Source: Poriferisulfidus sp965221375
Lineage (GTDB): Bacteria; Pseudomonadota; Gammaproteobacteria; Poriferisulfidales; Poriferisulfidaceae
Assembly (NCBI GenBank): GCA_965221375.1
Contig: OZ244883.1
Span: forward strand, 310,001 to 374,000
Reading direction: 5' to 3'
Length of the DNA: 64,000 bases
The notes beneath the pieces are model-generated. The model saw only the letters and a list, made by a program, of their open reading frames with translations. It searched no databases and had not been told where the DNA came from. Positions 18,572 through 28,256 of the stretch are shown here, piece by piece; within the stretch, counting starts at the first letter, position 1; every line of letters starts with the position of its first letter. The position numbers and the translations under genes were made by a program.

Positions 18572-19520
18572 GAATCAGAAAGTGTTCACGCGCGGATCGA
18601 ACATCACGCTCGATCTGCGCACGTAATTGGTCAACAGAATCAAAACGGCGCTCGGCGCGTAGGCGCACGTGAAAGCGCACGGTCAGGGTTTGCTCGTACA
18701 AGTCGCCATCAAAGTCTAGCAGATGCACTTCCAGGGTCAGGCGCGTCCCTTGTACGGTGGGTCGCGTACCAATATTGGCGACGCCGTGTCGAAGACTTCC
18801 TCCCCAGTCCGTGCTGACCGCAAACACTCCGCGCAGGGGAGGATTGTGTGGAAAATCCAGGTTGGCGGTCGGAAAACCAAACTCCTGTCCACGTTGCTCG
18901 CCGCGAACCACCGACGCGGTAATCGCATATGGGTGTCCCAGCAAGGCTTCAGCCTCTTGCAGATTGCCATCGGCCAGGGCCGCACGAATGCGGGTGCTGC
19001 TGATACGTTCTTCTCCCTCCGAGACCAGCGCGGTGGGGGTGAACTCGAAGTCACGGCGGGCGGCTTCCGCTTCCAGTAAAGCGGTATTGCCTTGGCGCTG
19101 ATAGCCGAAGCGGAAATTGTTGCCAACCGTCAGGTAACGCACCTTCAGGGCGCCGCACAGTATCTCTTCGATAAAAGTTTGGGCCGGCATTTGTGCCAGG
19201 TGGGCATCAAAAGGCAAGACGACCAAGTGATCCAAGCCCGGGCACCATTCTTCAATCAGGCGCGCCTTGTCCGCTAAAGAACTGAGACGGGGAGGGGCTT
19301 CGGAGCCGTGGAAGTGTTCTGCGGGACTGGGCTCGAATGTCAACAGTACGCTGGCGAGATTTTGCGCTTGGGCGGCCTGTACCACTTGCGTCAGTACCGC
19401 CTGATGGCCCCGGTGGAGCCCGTCATAGTTGCCGACCGTCGCCGCGCAAGGAGGAAGAGGCACCTCCCCGAATGCACTCACTCGCGCATGTCCGGGGATA
19501 TGCTCGGCGAGCGGAATCAT
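18561..19520 (-). CDS. ribF: Bifunctional riboflavin kinase/FAD synthetase RibF
   Basis: Makes FMN then FAD from riboflavin; 319 residues. The N-terminal adenylyltransferase domain has TVGNYDGLHRGHQAVL, and the C-terminal flavokinase domain has GQEFGFPTANLDF and GVANIGTRPTV. The ATG at 19520 shares ATGA with the murJ stop, which fixes the start. Confidence 0.95.
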   Translation of the reverse strand: MIPLAEHIPGHARVSAFGEVPLPPCAATVGNYDGLHRGHQAVLTQVVQAAQAQNLASVLLTFEPSPAEHFHGSEAPPRLSSLADKARLIEEWCPGLDHLVVLPFDAHLAQMPAQTFIEEILCGALKVRYLTVGNNFRFGYQRQGNTALLEAEAARRDFEFTPTALVSEGEERISSTRIRAALADGNLQEAEALLGHPYAITASVVRGEQRGQEFGFPTANLDFPHNPPLRGVFAVSTDWGGSLRHGVANIGTRPTVQGTRLTLEVHLLDFDGDLYEQTLTVRFHVRLRAERRFDSVDQLRAQIERDVRSAREHFLIHAG

Positions 19521-21079
19521 GATGCAGCGGGTTGTGCTTGGAGATGCCGGGGACGGACGCCCAACAGCCACATCACCAGCGTATAGATGCCGGCGCCCAG
19601 CGCAATCAGTCCGAGCAGCCACATCAGGCGCATGCTGAAATGCCATTGCGCCCAGTCGGTGCTCGGCGGCAACAGCCACCACAGAGCGGCGGCCATGACG
19701 ATGCAGGCGAGTATTGCTTGGGCCAATAAAAGACCGGTGGCGCGTGAAGCGACATAGAAATCCCGGCGACCCAGACCTCGATACAGCAGAAAGGCGTTAA
19801 GCCAGGCGGCCAGTGCCGTCGCTAATGCCAGTGCTGCATGTGGCCCCGGCAGGTCCATTGCCAGCCAAGTCAAGACCCCGATCCCCGTCAAGGCCATGTT
19901 GGCCAGCATTGCGATGACACCGATACGCACCGGCGTGCGTGTGTCCTGATGGGCAAAAAAGCCCGGGGCGAAGACTTTGACCAGAATGAAGGCAGGCAAG
20001 CCGGCGGCGAACATGGCCAAGGACAGTCCGGCCATGCGGGCATCCAGCAATGTGAATTCGCGGTACTGCAGCAATGTAATCAGAATCGGTTCGGCTAGAA
20101 GTGCGAGTCCGGCAGTCGCCGGCAATGAGACGATCAACCCCAGTCGCACTCCCCACTCCATGCCGGCGCGATAGCCGGATGTGTCGTTGCGAGCGCAACA
20201 TTCCGACAGGCGCGGCAATAGCACCGTGGCGGTGGAAATGCCGAATAAAGCCAGGGGCAGTTCGACGAAACGGTCCGACAAATACAGCCAACTGATGCTG
20301 CCCACCGCTAGAAATGACGCCACGAGAGTGTCGAATAGCAGGTTGATTTGTACGACCGATGACCCGAACAAAGCCGGCAGCATCAATCGGGCAATCCGGC
20401 GCACGCCGGAGTGTTGCCAGTCGAGGCGCGGACGCGGCAGCAAGCCGAGACGATGCAGCCAGGGCAACTGCACGGCCAGCTGCAGAATCCCGGCGATGAA
20501 AACTCCCCAGGCCAAAGCATAGGCCGGTTCTTCCAATCGGGGTGCCAGCCACAATACAGCGGCGATCAAAGAAAGATTCAGCAAGGCCGGAGTGATGGCA
20601 GGCAGGGCAAAGCGTCCGATCGCATTGAGCATGCTGCCGGCCATAGCGGTCAGTGAGATGAACAGCACGTAGGGGAAGGTCAGGCGCAACAAATCACCGG
20701 CCAAATCGGCGCGATCATCGCCGGCAAAACCGGGAGCAAAGACAAGAATCAACAGGGGCGCGGTCAAAATGCCGACAGCGGTGATGCCAAGGAGAATGGT
20801 CGCCAAGGTGCCGGCGGTGGCATCAATGAGCGGCTTTAAATCTTTTGGACGTTGTTCGCGATACTCAACGAATACCGGCACAAAGGCCTGCGCGAAGGCG
20901 CCTTCGGCGGACAGACGCCGCAAGAAATTAGGAATACGGAAGGCGACAAAGAAGGCATCCAGGGCCCCATGTGCGTTGCTGACAAAAATAAATATTGCCG
21001 CATCGCGCGCGAACCCCAGCACCCGCGATATCGTGGTCATGATCGCCGTGGTGGCCAGAGAGCGAAACAGGCGTATCAT
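19517..21079 (-). CDS. murJ: Lipid II flippase MurJ
   Basis: Integral inner-membrane protein of 520 residues with about 14 hydrophobic segments, MviN/MurJ family of the MOP superfamily. It flips the peptidoglycan precursor lipid II. Conserved motifs include TTISRVLGFARDAAIF and FVAFRIPNFLRRLSAEGAFAQAFVPVF. First gene of the minus-strand murJ-ribF-ileS-lspA-ispH unit, divergent from the ATP synthase operon. The rpsT gene often found upstream of murJ is not present here. Confidence 0.96.
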   Translation of the reverse strand: MIRLFRSLATTAIMTTISRVLGFARDAAIFIFVSNAHGALDAFFVAFRIPNFLRRLSAEGAFAQAFVPVFVEYREQRPKDLKPLIDATAGTLATILLGITAVGILTAPLLILVFAPGFAGDDRADLAGDLLRLTFPYVLFISLTAMAGSMLNAIGRFALPAITPALLNLSLIAAVLWLAPRLEEPAYALAWGVFIAGILQLAVQLPWLHRLGLLPRPRLDWQHSGVRRIARLMLPALFGSSVVQINLLFDTLVASFLAVGSISWLYLSDRFVELPLALFGISTATVLLPRLSECCARNDTSGYRAGMEWGVRLGLIVSLPATAGLALLAEPILITLLQYREFTLLDARMAGLSLAMFAAGLPAFILVKVFAPGFFAHQDTRTPVRIGVIAMLANMALTGIGVLTWLAMDLPGPHAALALATALAAWLNAFLLYRGLGRRDFYVASRATGLLLAQAILACIVMAAALWWLLPPSTDWAQWHFSMRLMWLLGLIALGAGIYTLVMWLLGVRPRHLQAQPAAS

Positions 21080-21109
21080 GTATGGAAAACCGCGGTAGCG
21101 GCGCTGTAA

Positions 21110-21391
21110 TATTATAGAAAAGCGTCGGTTGCAACCTTGGTTTGGGCAAAAGAATTGACTTTATGACCGGCGGGTAGTTCGAATATACTTCCTGTAGAAG
21201 GTTGCCCAGTTGGAAATATGAAAAATGGCCGACTAGAGTGGTCTATTCGTGCGGGGAATCGTAGCCTGCACAGATGGCCCAAGTGTCAAAATTTCTGCAA
21301 TCAGCCACGCTGCAGCATATCGTGCTGTGCTAAAATAGGCAACGCCTTGTGCAGGCGTTGCGGCCTTCCGTGATGCCAAGGATGCAAGCCC
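21110..21391. promoter_or_regulatory. Divergent intergenic region murJ/atpI with leader hairpin
   Basis: About 310 bp separate the divergent murJ and atpI genes, so promoters for both must lie here. A candidate -10 (TAAAAT, 21331-21336) precedes atpI; no convincing -35 is seen. Directly after it, 21339-21361 forms a perfect 8-bp hairpin (GCAACGCC, 7-base loop, GGCGTTGC). This would sit at or near the 5' end of the atp transcript and could stabilise the mRNA or slow translation of atpI. The promoter assignment is inference. Confidence 0.4.
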
Positions 21392-21742
21392 ATGGTGGCG
21401 GCGTCGATTAGTCGAGTCCTCGCAGCCCAGTTTTTGGTGACCCTGCTGGCTTCAGCAGGGATTTTTTATGACTGGAAATTGGGAATGGCAATGATGCTTG
21501 GCGCATTATTGTGCTGGGTTCCGAACGTGCTGGCTGCCTGTTGGCTGTTCCAGACGCGACGGGCAAAGGGGATTCGAGACGAATGGCGGCGAATGCGGCG
21601 GACATGGATGTTGCGCTGGCTGGTGACCTTGGCAGGTTTCGGACTGGTACTGGGGCTGTGGCCTGAAGTGTCACCTTTACCCCTGTTCGCGGCTTATGTC
21701 GCGACCCAGGCGGTCGCCCTGCTTGGGGCCGTGTCACATTGA
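21392..21742 (+). CDS. atpI: ATP synthase protein I AtpI
   Basis: Small membrane protein, 116 residues with four hydrophobic segments, first in the ATP synthase operon. AtpI assists assembly of the c-ring and possibly Mg2+ handling; it is poorly conserved, so identification rests on position before atpB, size and the DWKLGMAMMLGALLCWVPN segment typical of gammaproteobacterial AtpI. Confidence 0.85.
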   Translation: MVAASISRVLAAQFLVTLLASAGIFYDWKLGMAMMLGALLCWVPNVLAACWLFQTRRAKGIRDEWRRMRRTWMLRWLVTLAGFGLVLGLWPEVSPLPLFAAYVATQAVALLGAVSH

Positions 21743-21783
21743 ATGAGTATTACTGAACTTACTTTGCGTGGAGTCCACTGAGC

Positions 21784-22629
21784 ATGGCGACGGAGTACGC
21801 GAGCGGGTCCGAATACATTAAGCACCACCTGACCAACCTCACCTACGGACAGTTTCCGGATGGGAGTTGGGGGTTTGCGCACAACGCGCAGGAAGTGCAA
21901 TCGATGGGGTTTTGGGCAATCCATGTCGACTCGATGGCCTGGGCGATTGGCTTGGGGGCAATCTTTGTGGGTCTGTTTGCCACCGCTGCCCGCCGTGCCA
22001 CTGCCGGGGTGCCGGGGGGCTTTCAAAATGCTGTCGAACAAATCGTAGAATTCATTGATAACACGGTACGAGATTCCTTCAATCACACCAACAGTCTGGT
22101 AGCGCCGCTGGCGCTGTGTTCGTTCGTTTGGGTATTTTTGATGAACCTGATGGATCTGGTGCCGGTGGACTGGGTGCCGTGGGCGTTTCAATTGGCGGGG
22201 GTGCACTACATGAAGATTGTGCCGACGACGGATCCCAACATCACCATGGGGTTGTCGTTGTCCGTATTCGCCATGATGTTGTATTACAGTTTTCGTTGTA
22301 AGGGGGTCGGCGGTTTTGTGGCGGAATTGACCCTGCATCCGTTTACCGCCAAAAACCCGGTCATCAAAATACTCTTGATTCCAATCAATCTGTTTCTGGA
22401 AGGCGTGGCGTTGGTGGCCAAACCGGTTTCACATGGCTTGCGCCTGTTCGGCAATCTTTACGCCGGCGAAATGATCTTTATCCTGATCGCGTTGCTGCCC
22501 CTGTGGGCGCAATGGACCCTATCCGTGCCTTGGGCAATTTTCCACGTGTTGGTGATTCTGCTGCAGGCATTTATTTTCATGGTGTTGACGGTGGTGTACC
22601 TGAACATGGCGCATGACACCGGACACTGA
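21784..22629 (+). CDS. atpB: ATP synthase Fo subunit a AtpB
   Basis: Proton-channel subunit, 281 residues, multiple membrane helices. The essential Arg region is GLRLFGNLYAGEMIF in the penultimate helix. N-terminal EYIKHHLTNLTYGQFPDGSWGF matches gammaproteobacterial AtpB. Confidence 0.97.
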   Translation: MATEYASGSEYIKHHLTNLTYGQFPDGSWGFAHNAQEVQSMGFWAIHVDSMAWAIGLGAIFVGLFATAARRATAGVPGGFQNAVEQIVEFIDNTVRDSFNHTNSLVAPLALCSFVWVFLMNLMDLVPVDWVPWAFQLAGVHYMKIVPTTDPNITMGLSLSVFAMMLYYSFRCKGVGGFVAELTLHPFTAKNPVIKILLIPINLFLEGVALVAKPVSHGLRLFGNLYAGEMIFILIALLPLWAQWTLSVPWAIFHVLVILLQAFIFMVLTVVYLNMAHDTGH

Positions 22630-22671
22630 TCGGATTTCTATTCAACCTATTTTCACTTTGGAGTATTTTTC

Positions 22672-22908
22672 ATGGAACTTGTATCTGGCCTGATTTATAT
22701 CGCGGGTGGCCTGATGATGGGTTTGGGGGCGCTGGGCGCTGCCATCGGCATCGGCAACCTGGGCGGCAAATACATGGAAGGCATTGCGCGTCAGCCGGAA
22801 TTGATTCCGATGCTGCGCACGCAAATGTTTATTGTGTTGGGTCTGGTGGATGCGGTGCCGATGATTGCCGTCGGTATTGCCTTCTACCTGTTATTCGCGG
22901 TCGCCTAA
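22672..22908 (+). CDS. atpE: ATP synthase Fo subunit c AtpE
   Basis: Two-helix proteolipid, 78 residues, forming the rotor ring. Polar loop ARQPELIPMLRTQMF and the proton-binding Asp in VLGLVDAVPMIAVG are present. There is no sodium-binding signature, so it is a proton-type ring. A TTTGGAG ribosome-binding site precedes the start. Confidence 0.98.
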   Translation: MELVSGLIYIAGGLMMGLGALGAAIGIGNLGGKYMEGIARQPELIPMLRTQMFIVLGLVDAVPMIAVGIAFYLLFAVA

Positions 22909-22927
22909 GTCGGCGGGAGCCTTCCCG

Positions 22928-23398
22928 ATGAATATTAACCTCACCCTGATCGGCCAGGCGATTTCGTTCGCGATTTTCATCTGGTTCTGCCGCCGATTTG
23001 TGTGGCCGCCGGTGATTACTGCGCTTGAGAATCGTCGCAAGCGGATTGCGGAGGGTTTGGCCAATGCCGAAGCCGCCGCCGCCGAGCGGGAACAGGCGGC
23101 TCAGGAAGCCCAGAAAACCACAGGCGATGCCCGCACCGAAGCCTCGCGCATTCTCAATCAGGCGGAACGCCGTGCCGGGGAAATCGTGGAAGAGGCGCGC
23201 GTGACCGCAAAAGAAGAAGGCGAGCGCATGCTGGAGCACGCCAAATCTGAAATTGAGCGGCATGAGCAGCAGGCTCGCGAGCAGTTGCGCGGCGAGGTTG
23301 CAGCTTTGGCGATTGCCGGAGCGGAAGCGGTCTTGCGCCGTGAAGTGGATGCCCAGGCGCACGCCCGGGCTCTGGATGATCTGGCAGGTCGACTGTGA
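22928..23398 (+). CDS. atpF: ATP synthase Fo subunit b AtpF
   Basis: Peripheral stalk subunit, 156 residues: one N-terminal membrane helix (INLTLIGQAISFAIFIWF) followed by a long charged Ala/Glu/Arg-rich coiled coil. The ATG at 22928 gives the family-typical start; an upstream open frame overlapping atpE is rejected. Its stop overlaps the GTG of atpH. Confidence 0.96.
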   Translation: MNINLTLIGQAISFAIFIWFCRRFVWPPVITALENRRKRIAEGLANAEAAAAEREQAAQEAQKTTGDARTEASRILNQAERRAGEIVEEARVTAKEEGERMLEHAKSEIERHEQQAREQLRGEVAALAIAGAEAVLRREVDAQAHARALDDLAGRL

Positions 23399-23925
23399 GC
23401 CAGGCGACCTTTGCCCGTCCGTATGCGCGTGCCGTGTTCGGGTATGCGTGTGAACAAGAGGCCTTGCCGCAATTCTCGGACATGCTGGCGCTGGCCGCGA
23501 CGTTGGTCGGTGACGACCGCGTGCGCGAGTTGCTGATCAATCCGCGACTGTCCCGCGAACGCCGCTGCAGCATGCTGCTGGAGTTGGGGGAGGGCCAATT
23601 GGATGCCCCCATGCGGCAGTTTCTGCAGATTTTAGGAGATCGCGATCGGCTTTTGCTGTTGCCGGAAATCGCCCAACAATTCGAAGATCTGCGGGCGGAG
23701 CATGAGCAACGCCTCACCGCGGAAGTCGTCAGCGCCCGGGCGCTGGACGATGCGCAACAAGAACAAATTCGTGCCGAATTGGCTGCCCGCACCGGTCGTG
23801 CGGTGGAGTTATCGGCACGCACTGATGAACAACTGCTGGGCGGCGCAATTGTACGCGCGGGTGACCGAGTGCTGGATGCGTCGCTTCGCGGACGCCTGCA
23901 GCAATTGGCACAAAGCCTGGCCTGA
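23395..23925 (+). CDS. atpH: ATP synthase F1 subunit delta AtpH
   Basis: Connects the peripheral stalk to the F1 head; 176 residues. The N-terminus TFARPYARAVFGYACEQ is diagnostic. It uses a GTG start that overlaps the atpF stop. The C-terminal ELSARTDEQLLGGAIVRAGDRVLDASLRGRLQQL is also conserved. Confidence 0.95.
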   Translation: MSQATFARPYARAVFGYACEQEALPQFSDMLALAATLVGDDRVRELLINPRLSRERRCSMLLELGEGQLDAPMRQFLQILGDRDRLLLLPEIAQQFEDLRAEHEQRLTAEVVSARALDDAQQEQIRAELAARTGRAVELSARTDEQLLGGAIVRAGDRVLDASLRGRLQQLAQSLA

Positions 23926-23949
23926 TCGTTAAATCCGGAGTAAGACCGA

Positions 23950-25494
23950 ATGTCTGCCTTGAACCCGACCGAAATTTCCGAGTTAATTAAGCAACGCATC
24001 GCTGCGTTTGATGTGGCCCCGCAGGCTGCCAGTGAAGGCACTGTCGTGATGGTCACGGACGGCATCGTGCGTATCCATGGCCTGCAGGATGTTATGTCCG
24101 GCGAAATGATCGCATTGCCGGGCGACAGTTATGCCATCGCCTTGAATCTGGAGCGCGATTCAGTCGGCGCGGTGGTGTTGGGCGAATACCGTCACATCAG
24201 TGAAGGGGCGACTGCGCGCTGCACCGGTCGTATTTTGGAAGTGCCTGTGGGCGAAGCGTTGTTGGGTCGGGTAGTGAACTCGCTTGGAGAACCAATCGAC
24301 GGTCATGGGCCGCTGGATCTGGAGACGCGCTCGCCGATTGAAAAAATCGCTCCGGGTGTGATTGAGCGGCAGTCGGTGTCGCAGCCGGTTCAGACCGGCC
24401 TCAAGTCCATTGACGCCATGGTGCCGATTGGCCGCGGTCAGCGCGAGTTGATCATCGGCGACCGGCAGACCGGTAAAACGGCCTTGGCGATTGACACCAT
24501 CATCAACCAGAAAGGTGCAGACCTCAAATGCATCTACGTGGCAATCGGTCAGAAAGCCTCGTCCATTTCAAATGTGGTACGCAAACTGGAAGAGCATGGC
24601 GCCATGGAACACACCATCGTGGTGGCGGCCTCCGCATCGGAGTCCGCGGCCATGCAATACATCGCTCCTTATGCGGGTTGCGCGATGGGCGAATTCTTCC
24701 GCGACCGCGGTGAAGACGCACTGATTATTTACGATGATCTGACCAAACAGGCGTGGGCGTATCGCCAGGTGTCGCTGCTGTTACGTCGTCCTCCGGGGCG
24801 TGAGGCGTATCCGGGGGATGTGTTCTATCTGCATTCACGGCTGTTGGAGCGCGCTTCGCGAGTCAATGCTGAATATGTGGAGCGCATCACGGACGGAGCG
24901 GTGAAAGGACGTACCGGGAGTCTGACGGCGTTGCCGGTGATTGAGACTCAGGCCGGGGACGTGTCCGCGTTTGTGCCGACGAACGTAATCTCCATTACCG
25001 ACGGGCAGATCTTTTTGGAGACGGATTTGTTCAATGCCGGTTTCCGTCCGGCCATCAACGCGGGCTTGTCTGTCTCGCGCGTCGGCGGCGCAGCCCAGAC
25101 GAAGCTCATCAAAAAGTTGGGTGGCGGGGTGCGACTGGCACTGGCACAGTACCGCGAGCTGGCGGCGTTTTCGCAGTTTGCGTCGGACCTGGACGAGCAG
25201 ACGCGCAAGCAGCTGGAACGAGGCGAGCGGGTAATGGCTTTGATGAAACAGGGCCAATATCAGCCGATGTCGATTGCAGACATGGCATTGTCCTTGTATG
25301 CGGTCAACGAAGGCCATTTGGATGCGGTGGCAGTTGATGAGATTCGGGCATTTGAATCCGCTCTGCACAATTACGCGCGTTCCGAACATGGAGAATTCCT
25401 TGACGAACTCAACGCCAGTGGCGGCTGGGACGATGCGATCGAAGCCCGGTTCAAGGACATTCTTGAGACTTTCGTCAAAACGCAAAGCTGGTAA
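23950..25494 (+). CDS. atpA: ATP synthase F1 subunit alpha AtpA
   Basis: Regulatory nucleotide-binding F1 subunit, 514 residues. P-loop GDRQTGKTALAIDTI, the DGIVRIHGLQDVMSGEMI N-terminal barrel and the conserved RRPPGREAYPGDVFYLHSRLLERA stretch are all present. Start is preceded by GGAG. Confidence 0.98.
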   Translation: MSALNPTEISELIKQRIAAFDVAPQAASEGTVVMVTDGIVRIHGLQDVMSGEMIALPGDSYAIALNLERDSVGAVVLGEYRHISEGATARCTGRILEVPVGEALLGRVVNSLGEPIDGHGPLDLETRSPIEKIAPGVIERQSVSQPVQTGLKSIDAMVPIGRGQRELIIGDRQTGKTALAIDTIINQKGADLKCIYVAIGQKASSISNVVRKLEEHGAMEHTIVVAASASESAAMQYIAPYAGCAMGEFFRDRGEDALIIYDDLTKQAWAYRQVSLLLRRPPGREAYPGDVFYLHSRLLERASRVNAEYVERITDGAVKGRTGSLTALPVIETQAGDVSAFVPTNVISITDGQIFLETDLFNAGFRPAINAGLSVSRVGGAAQTKLIKKLGGGVRLALAQYRELAAFSQFASDLDEQTRKQLERGERVMALMKQGQYQPMSIADMALSLYAVNEGHLDAVAVDEIRAFESALHNYARSEHGEFLDELNASGGWDDAIEARFKDILETFVKTQSW

Positions 25495-25500
25495 AGACTG

Positions 25501-26367
25501 ATGGCGGGCGAGAAGGAAATTCGCACCAAGATTTCGAGTATTCGCAATACTCAGAAGATCACCAAGGCGATGGAGATGGTGGCGGCCAGCAAGATGCGTC
25601 GCGCCCAGGAGCGGATGCGTGCAGCGCAACCCTATGCCGACAGGATTCGCCAGGTCATCGGGAATCTCGCCCACGCCCACGCGGAATACCAACATCCGTT
25701 TTTGGAAACTCGTGAAGAGGTGCGCGGAGTCGGCATCATCATAATGTCGACCGATCGCGGCTTGTGCGGCGGCCTGAACGTCAATCTGTTCAAATTGGTG
25801 TTGCGCGAAATCACTCAATGGCGCCAGCAGGAAGTGCCGGTGCGGTTGTGTCTGCTTGGCAACAAGGCTACCGCCACGTTCAAGCGACTACGGGATGTCG
25901 AAGTGGTTGCGCAGGCCTCGGGACTGGGAGATGCCCCGAAACTGGAAGAAGTAATCGGCCAGATCAAAATCATGCTGGATGATTACACCGAAGGCCAGAC
26001 GGATCGGGTGTTTGTTGCGGAGAACCGTTTTATCAGCACCATGAAACAGCAGCCACAAATCAACACATTGTTGCCGACGCCTCCGACGGAAATGGAGGAG
26101 TTGGAGCATTACTGGGACTACTTGTATGAACCGGATGCACGTGCAGTCCTTGATGGTCTGCTGACGCGCTATGTGGAATCACTGGTGTATCGCGGCGTCG
26201 TGGAGAACATCGCCTGTGAGATGGCTGCGCGGATGCTGGCGATGAACAGCGCTTCCGACAATGCAGGCAACCTGATCAAGGAGCTGCAGTTGATTTACAA
26301 CAAGGCGCGCCAAGCGTCGATCACACAGGAAATTTCAGAAATCGTCGGTGGCGCGGCCGCCGTCTGA
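25501..26367 (+). CDS. atpG: ATP synthase F1 subunit gamma AtpG
   Basis: Central rotor shaft, 288 residues. The N-terminal EIRTKISSIRNTQKITKAMEMVAASKMRRAQ and C-terminal RQASITQEISEIVGGAAAV helices are diagnostic. It lies 6 bp after atpA. Confidence 0.97.
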   Translation: MAGEKEIRTKISSIRNTQKITKAMEMVAASKMRRAQERMRAAQPYADRIRQVIGNLAHAHAEYQHPFLETREEVRGVGIIIMSTDRGLCGGLNVNLFKLVLREITQWRQQEVPVRLCLLGNKATATFKRLRDVEVVAQASGLGDAPKLEEVIGQIKIMLDDYTEGQTDRVFVAENRFISTMKQQPQINTLLPTPPTEMEELEHYWDYLYEPDARAVLDGLLTRYVESLVYRGVVENIACEMAARMLAMNSASDNAGNLIKELQLIYNKARQASITQEISEIVGGAAAV

Positions 26368-26401
26368 TCTATCAAACTATTAACAGGAGACCGAACAGTT
26401 T

Positions 26402-27784
26402 ATGAGCTCGGGACAAATCGTAGAAATCATCGGCGCGGTCGTGGACGTGGAATTTGAGCCGTCCGCGGTGCCGCAGGTGTATGACGCCCTGAAGGTGTCG
26501 GAGGAGAACTTGACGCTGGAGGTACAGCAGCAGCTGGGCGACGGCGTGGTGCGCACCATTGCCATGGGGCCTTCCGACGGCTTGCGTCGCGGCCTGCAGG
26601 TCGAGAACACGGGTGCGCCGATTTCGGTGCCGGTCGGGCGCACGACGTTGGGACGCATTATGGATGTACTGGGCGATCCGGTGGACAACCAGGGCCCGGT
26701 CGAGTCCGAGGAGCACATGCCGATTCACCGTGCGGCGCCGACGTTCCAGGAGCAGTCCGGCAGCGGTGAGTTGCTGGAGACGGGAATCAAAGTGATTGAT
26801 TTGCTGTGTCCCTTTGCCAAAGGCGGCAAAGTCGGCCTGTTCGGGGGCGCAGGGGTCGGCAAGACCGTCAACATGATGGAGTTGATCCGCAACATCGCCA
26901 TCGAGCACAGCGGTTATTCGGTGTTCGCCGGCGTCGGTGAGCGCACCCGTGAAGGGAACGACTTCTACCACGAAATGCGCGAGTCCGACGTGTTGGACAA
27001 GGTGGCGCTGGTGTATGGACAGATGAATGAACCGCCGGGCAACCGCCTGCGGGTGGCGCTGACCGGTTTGACGATGGCGGAATATTTCCGCGACGAAGGC
27101 CGTGACGTGCTGATGTTTATCGACAACATTTATCGTTATACGCTGGCCGGCACGGAAGTCTCGGCGTTGCTGGGTCGTATGCCGTCGGCAGTGGGCTATC
27201 AGCCGACTCTGGCAGAGGAGATGGGGATTCTTCAGGAGCGCATCACCTCGACCTCGACCGGTTCCATCACCTCCATCCAGGCGGTCTATGTGCCGGCAGA
27301 TGACTTGACGGACCCTTCGCCTGCAACCACCTTTGCGCATTTGGACGCGACGGTGGTGCTGTCACGGCAGGTCGCGGAGCTCGGGATTTATCCGGCTGTG
27401 GATCCGTTGGATTCCACCTCGCGTCAGCTGGACCCGCTGGTCATAGGCAACGATCACTATGACACGGCGCGTGCCGTTCAGAACACGTTGCAGCGATACA
27501 AGGAGCTCAAGGACATCATCGCCATTCTGGGGATGGATGAGTTGTCGGAAGAGGACAAGCTGGTCGTCGCCCGGGCCCGTAAGATTCAGCGTTTTCTGTC
27601 GCAGCCGTTTTTCGTGGCGGAAGTGTTTACCGGAACGGAAGGTAAGTACGTATCTTTGAAGGATACGATTGCCGGTTTCCGGGGGATTGTCGACGGCGAT
27701 TACGACCATTTGCCGGAGCAGGCGTTTTATATGGTCGGCGCGATTGATGAAGCAGTGGAGAAGGCGAAATCGCTGCAGAACTGA
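26402..27784 (+). CDS. atpD: ATP synthase F1 subunit beta AtpD
   Basis: Catalytic subunit, 460 residues. P-loop GGAGVGKTVNMMELI, catalytic Glu in GVGERTREGNDFYHEM and the DELSE-type loop (GMDELSEEDKL) are seen. A GGAG ribosome-binding site precedes the start. Confidence 0.98.
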   Translation: MSSGQIVEIIGAVVDVEFEPSAVPQVYDALKVSEENLTLEVQQQLGDGVVRTIAMGPSDGLRRGLQVENTGAPISVPVGRTTLGRIMDVLGDPVDNQGPVESEEHMPIHRAAPTFQEQSGSGELLETGIKVIDLLCPFAKGGKVGLFGGAGVGKTVNMMELIRNIAIEHSGYSVFAGVGERTREGNDFYHEMRESDVLDKVALVYGQMNEPPGNRLRVALTGLTMAEYFRDEGRDVLMFIDNIYRYTLAGTEVSALLGRMPSAVGYQPTLAEEMGILQERITSTSTGSITSIQAVYVPADDLTDPSPATTFAHLDATVVLSRQVAELGIYPAVDPLDSTSRQLDPLVIGNDHYDTARAVQNTLQRYKELKDIIAILGMDELSEEDKLVVARARKIQRFLSQPFFVAEVFTGTEGKYVSLKDTIAGFRGIVDGDYDHLPEQAFYMVGAIDEAVEKAKSLQN

Positions 27785-27786
27785 TT

Positions 27787-28212
27787 GTGGCTACGTTGCA
27801 AGTCGAAATCGTCAGTGCGGAGCGCGAGATTTATTCGGGCGAGGCCAACTCGGTCATCGCACCGGCAATCATGGGCGAGGTGGGAATCTTTCCCAAGCAT
27901 ACTCCGCTGATTACGCATCTCAAACCCGGTGAAGTCCGTGTGGATGCGGTGGAGGAAGGTGAGGAGTTGTCTTTTTACGTCTCGGGTGGGATGCTGGAAG
28001 TGCAGCCGCATCAGGTGACGGTGCTGTCGGATACGGCCATGCGCGGTGCCGATTTGGACGAAGCAAAAGCGGAAGAGGCCAAGCGCCGTGCCGAGCAGGC
28101 ACTGGCGGATCGTCAAACAGATATTGACTCGGCGAAGGCGTTGGCGGAGTTGGCGGAAGCGGCGGCGCAATTGCGGATGATTCAGAAATTGCGTAAAACC
28201 GGACGCAGTTAA
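27787..28212 (+). CDS. atpC: ATP synthase F1 subunit epsilon AtpC
   Basis: Rotor subunit and intrinsic inhibitor of ATP hydrolysis, 141 residues. N-terminal barrel with GEVGIFPKHTPLITHLKPGEV and a C-terminal two-helix domain. GTG start, 2 bp after the atpD stop. A short GC hairpin (28213-28225, GCCCC-TTC-GGGGC) without a T tract follows the stop. Confidence 0.95.
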   Translation: MATLQVEIVSAEREIYSGEANSVIAPAIMGEVGIFPKHTPLITHLKPGEVRVDAVEEGEELSFYVSGGMLEVQPHQVTVLSDTAMRGADLDEAKAEEAKRRAEQALADRQTDIDSAKALAELAEAAAQLRMIQKLRKTGRS

Positions 28213-28256
28213 GCCCCTTCGGGGCGTACAATGCCGCGAAACATGCGTGCCGCCCC

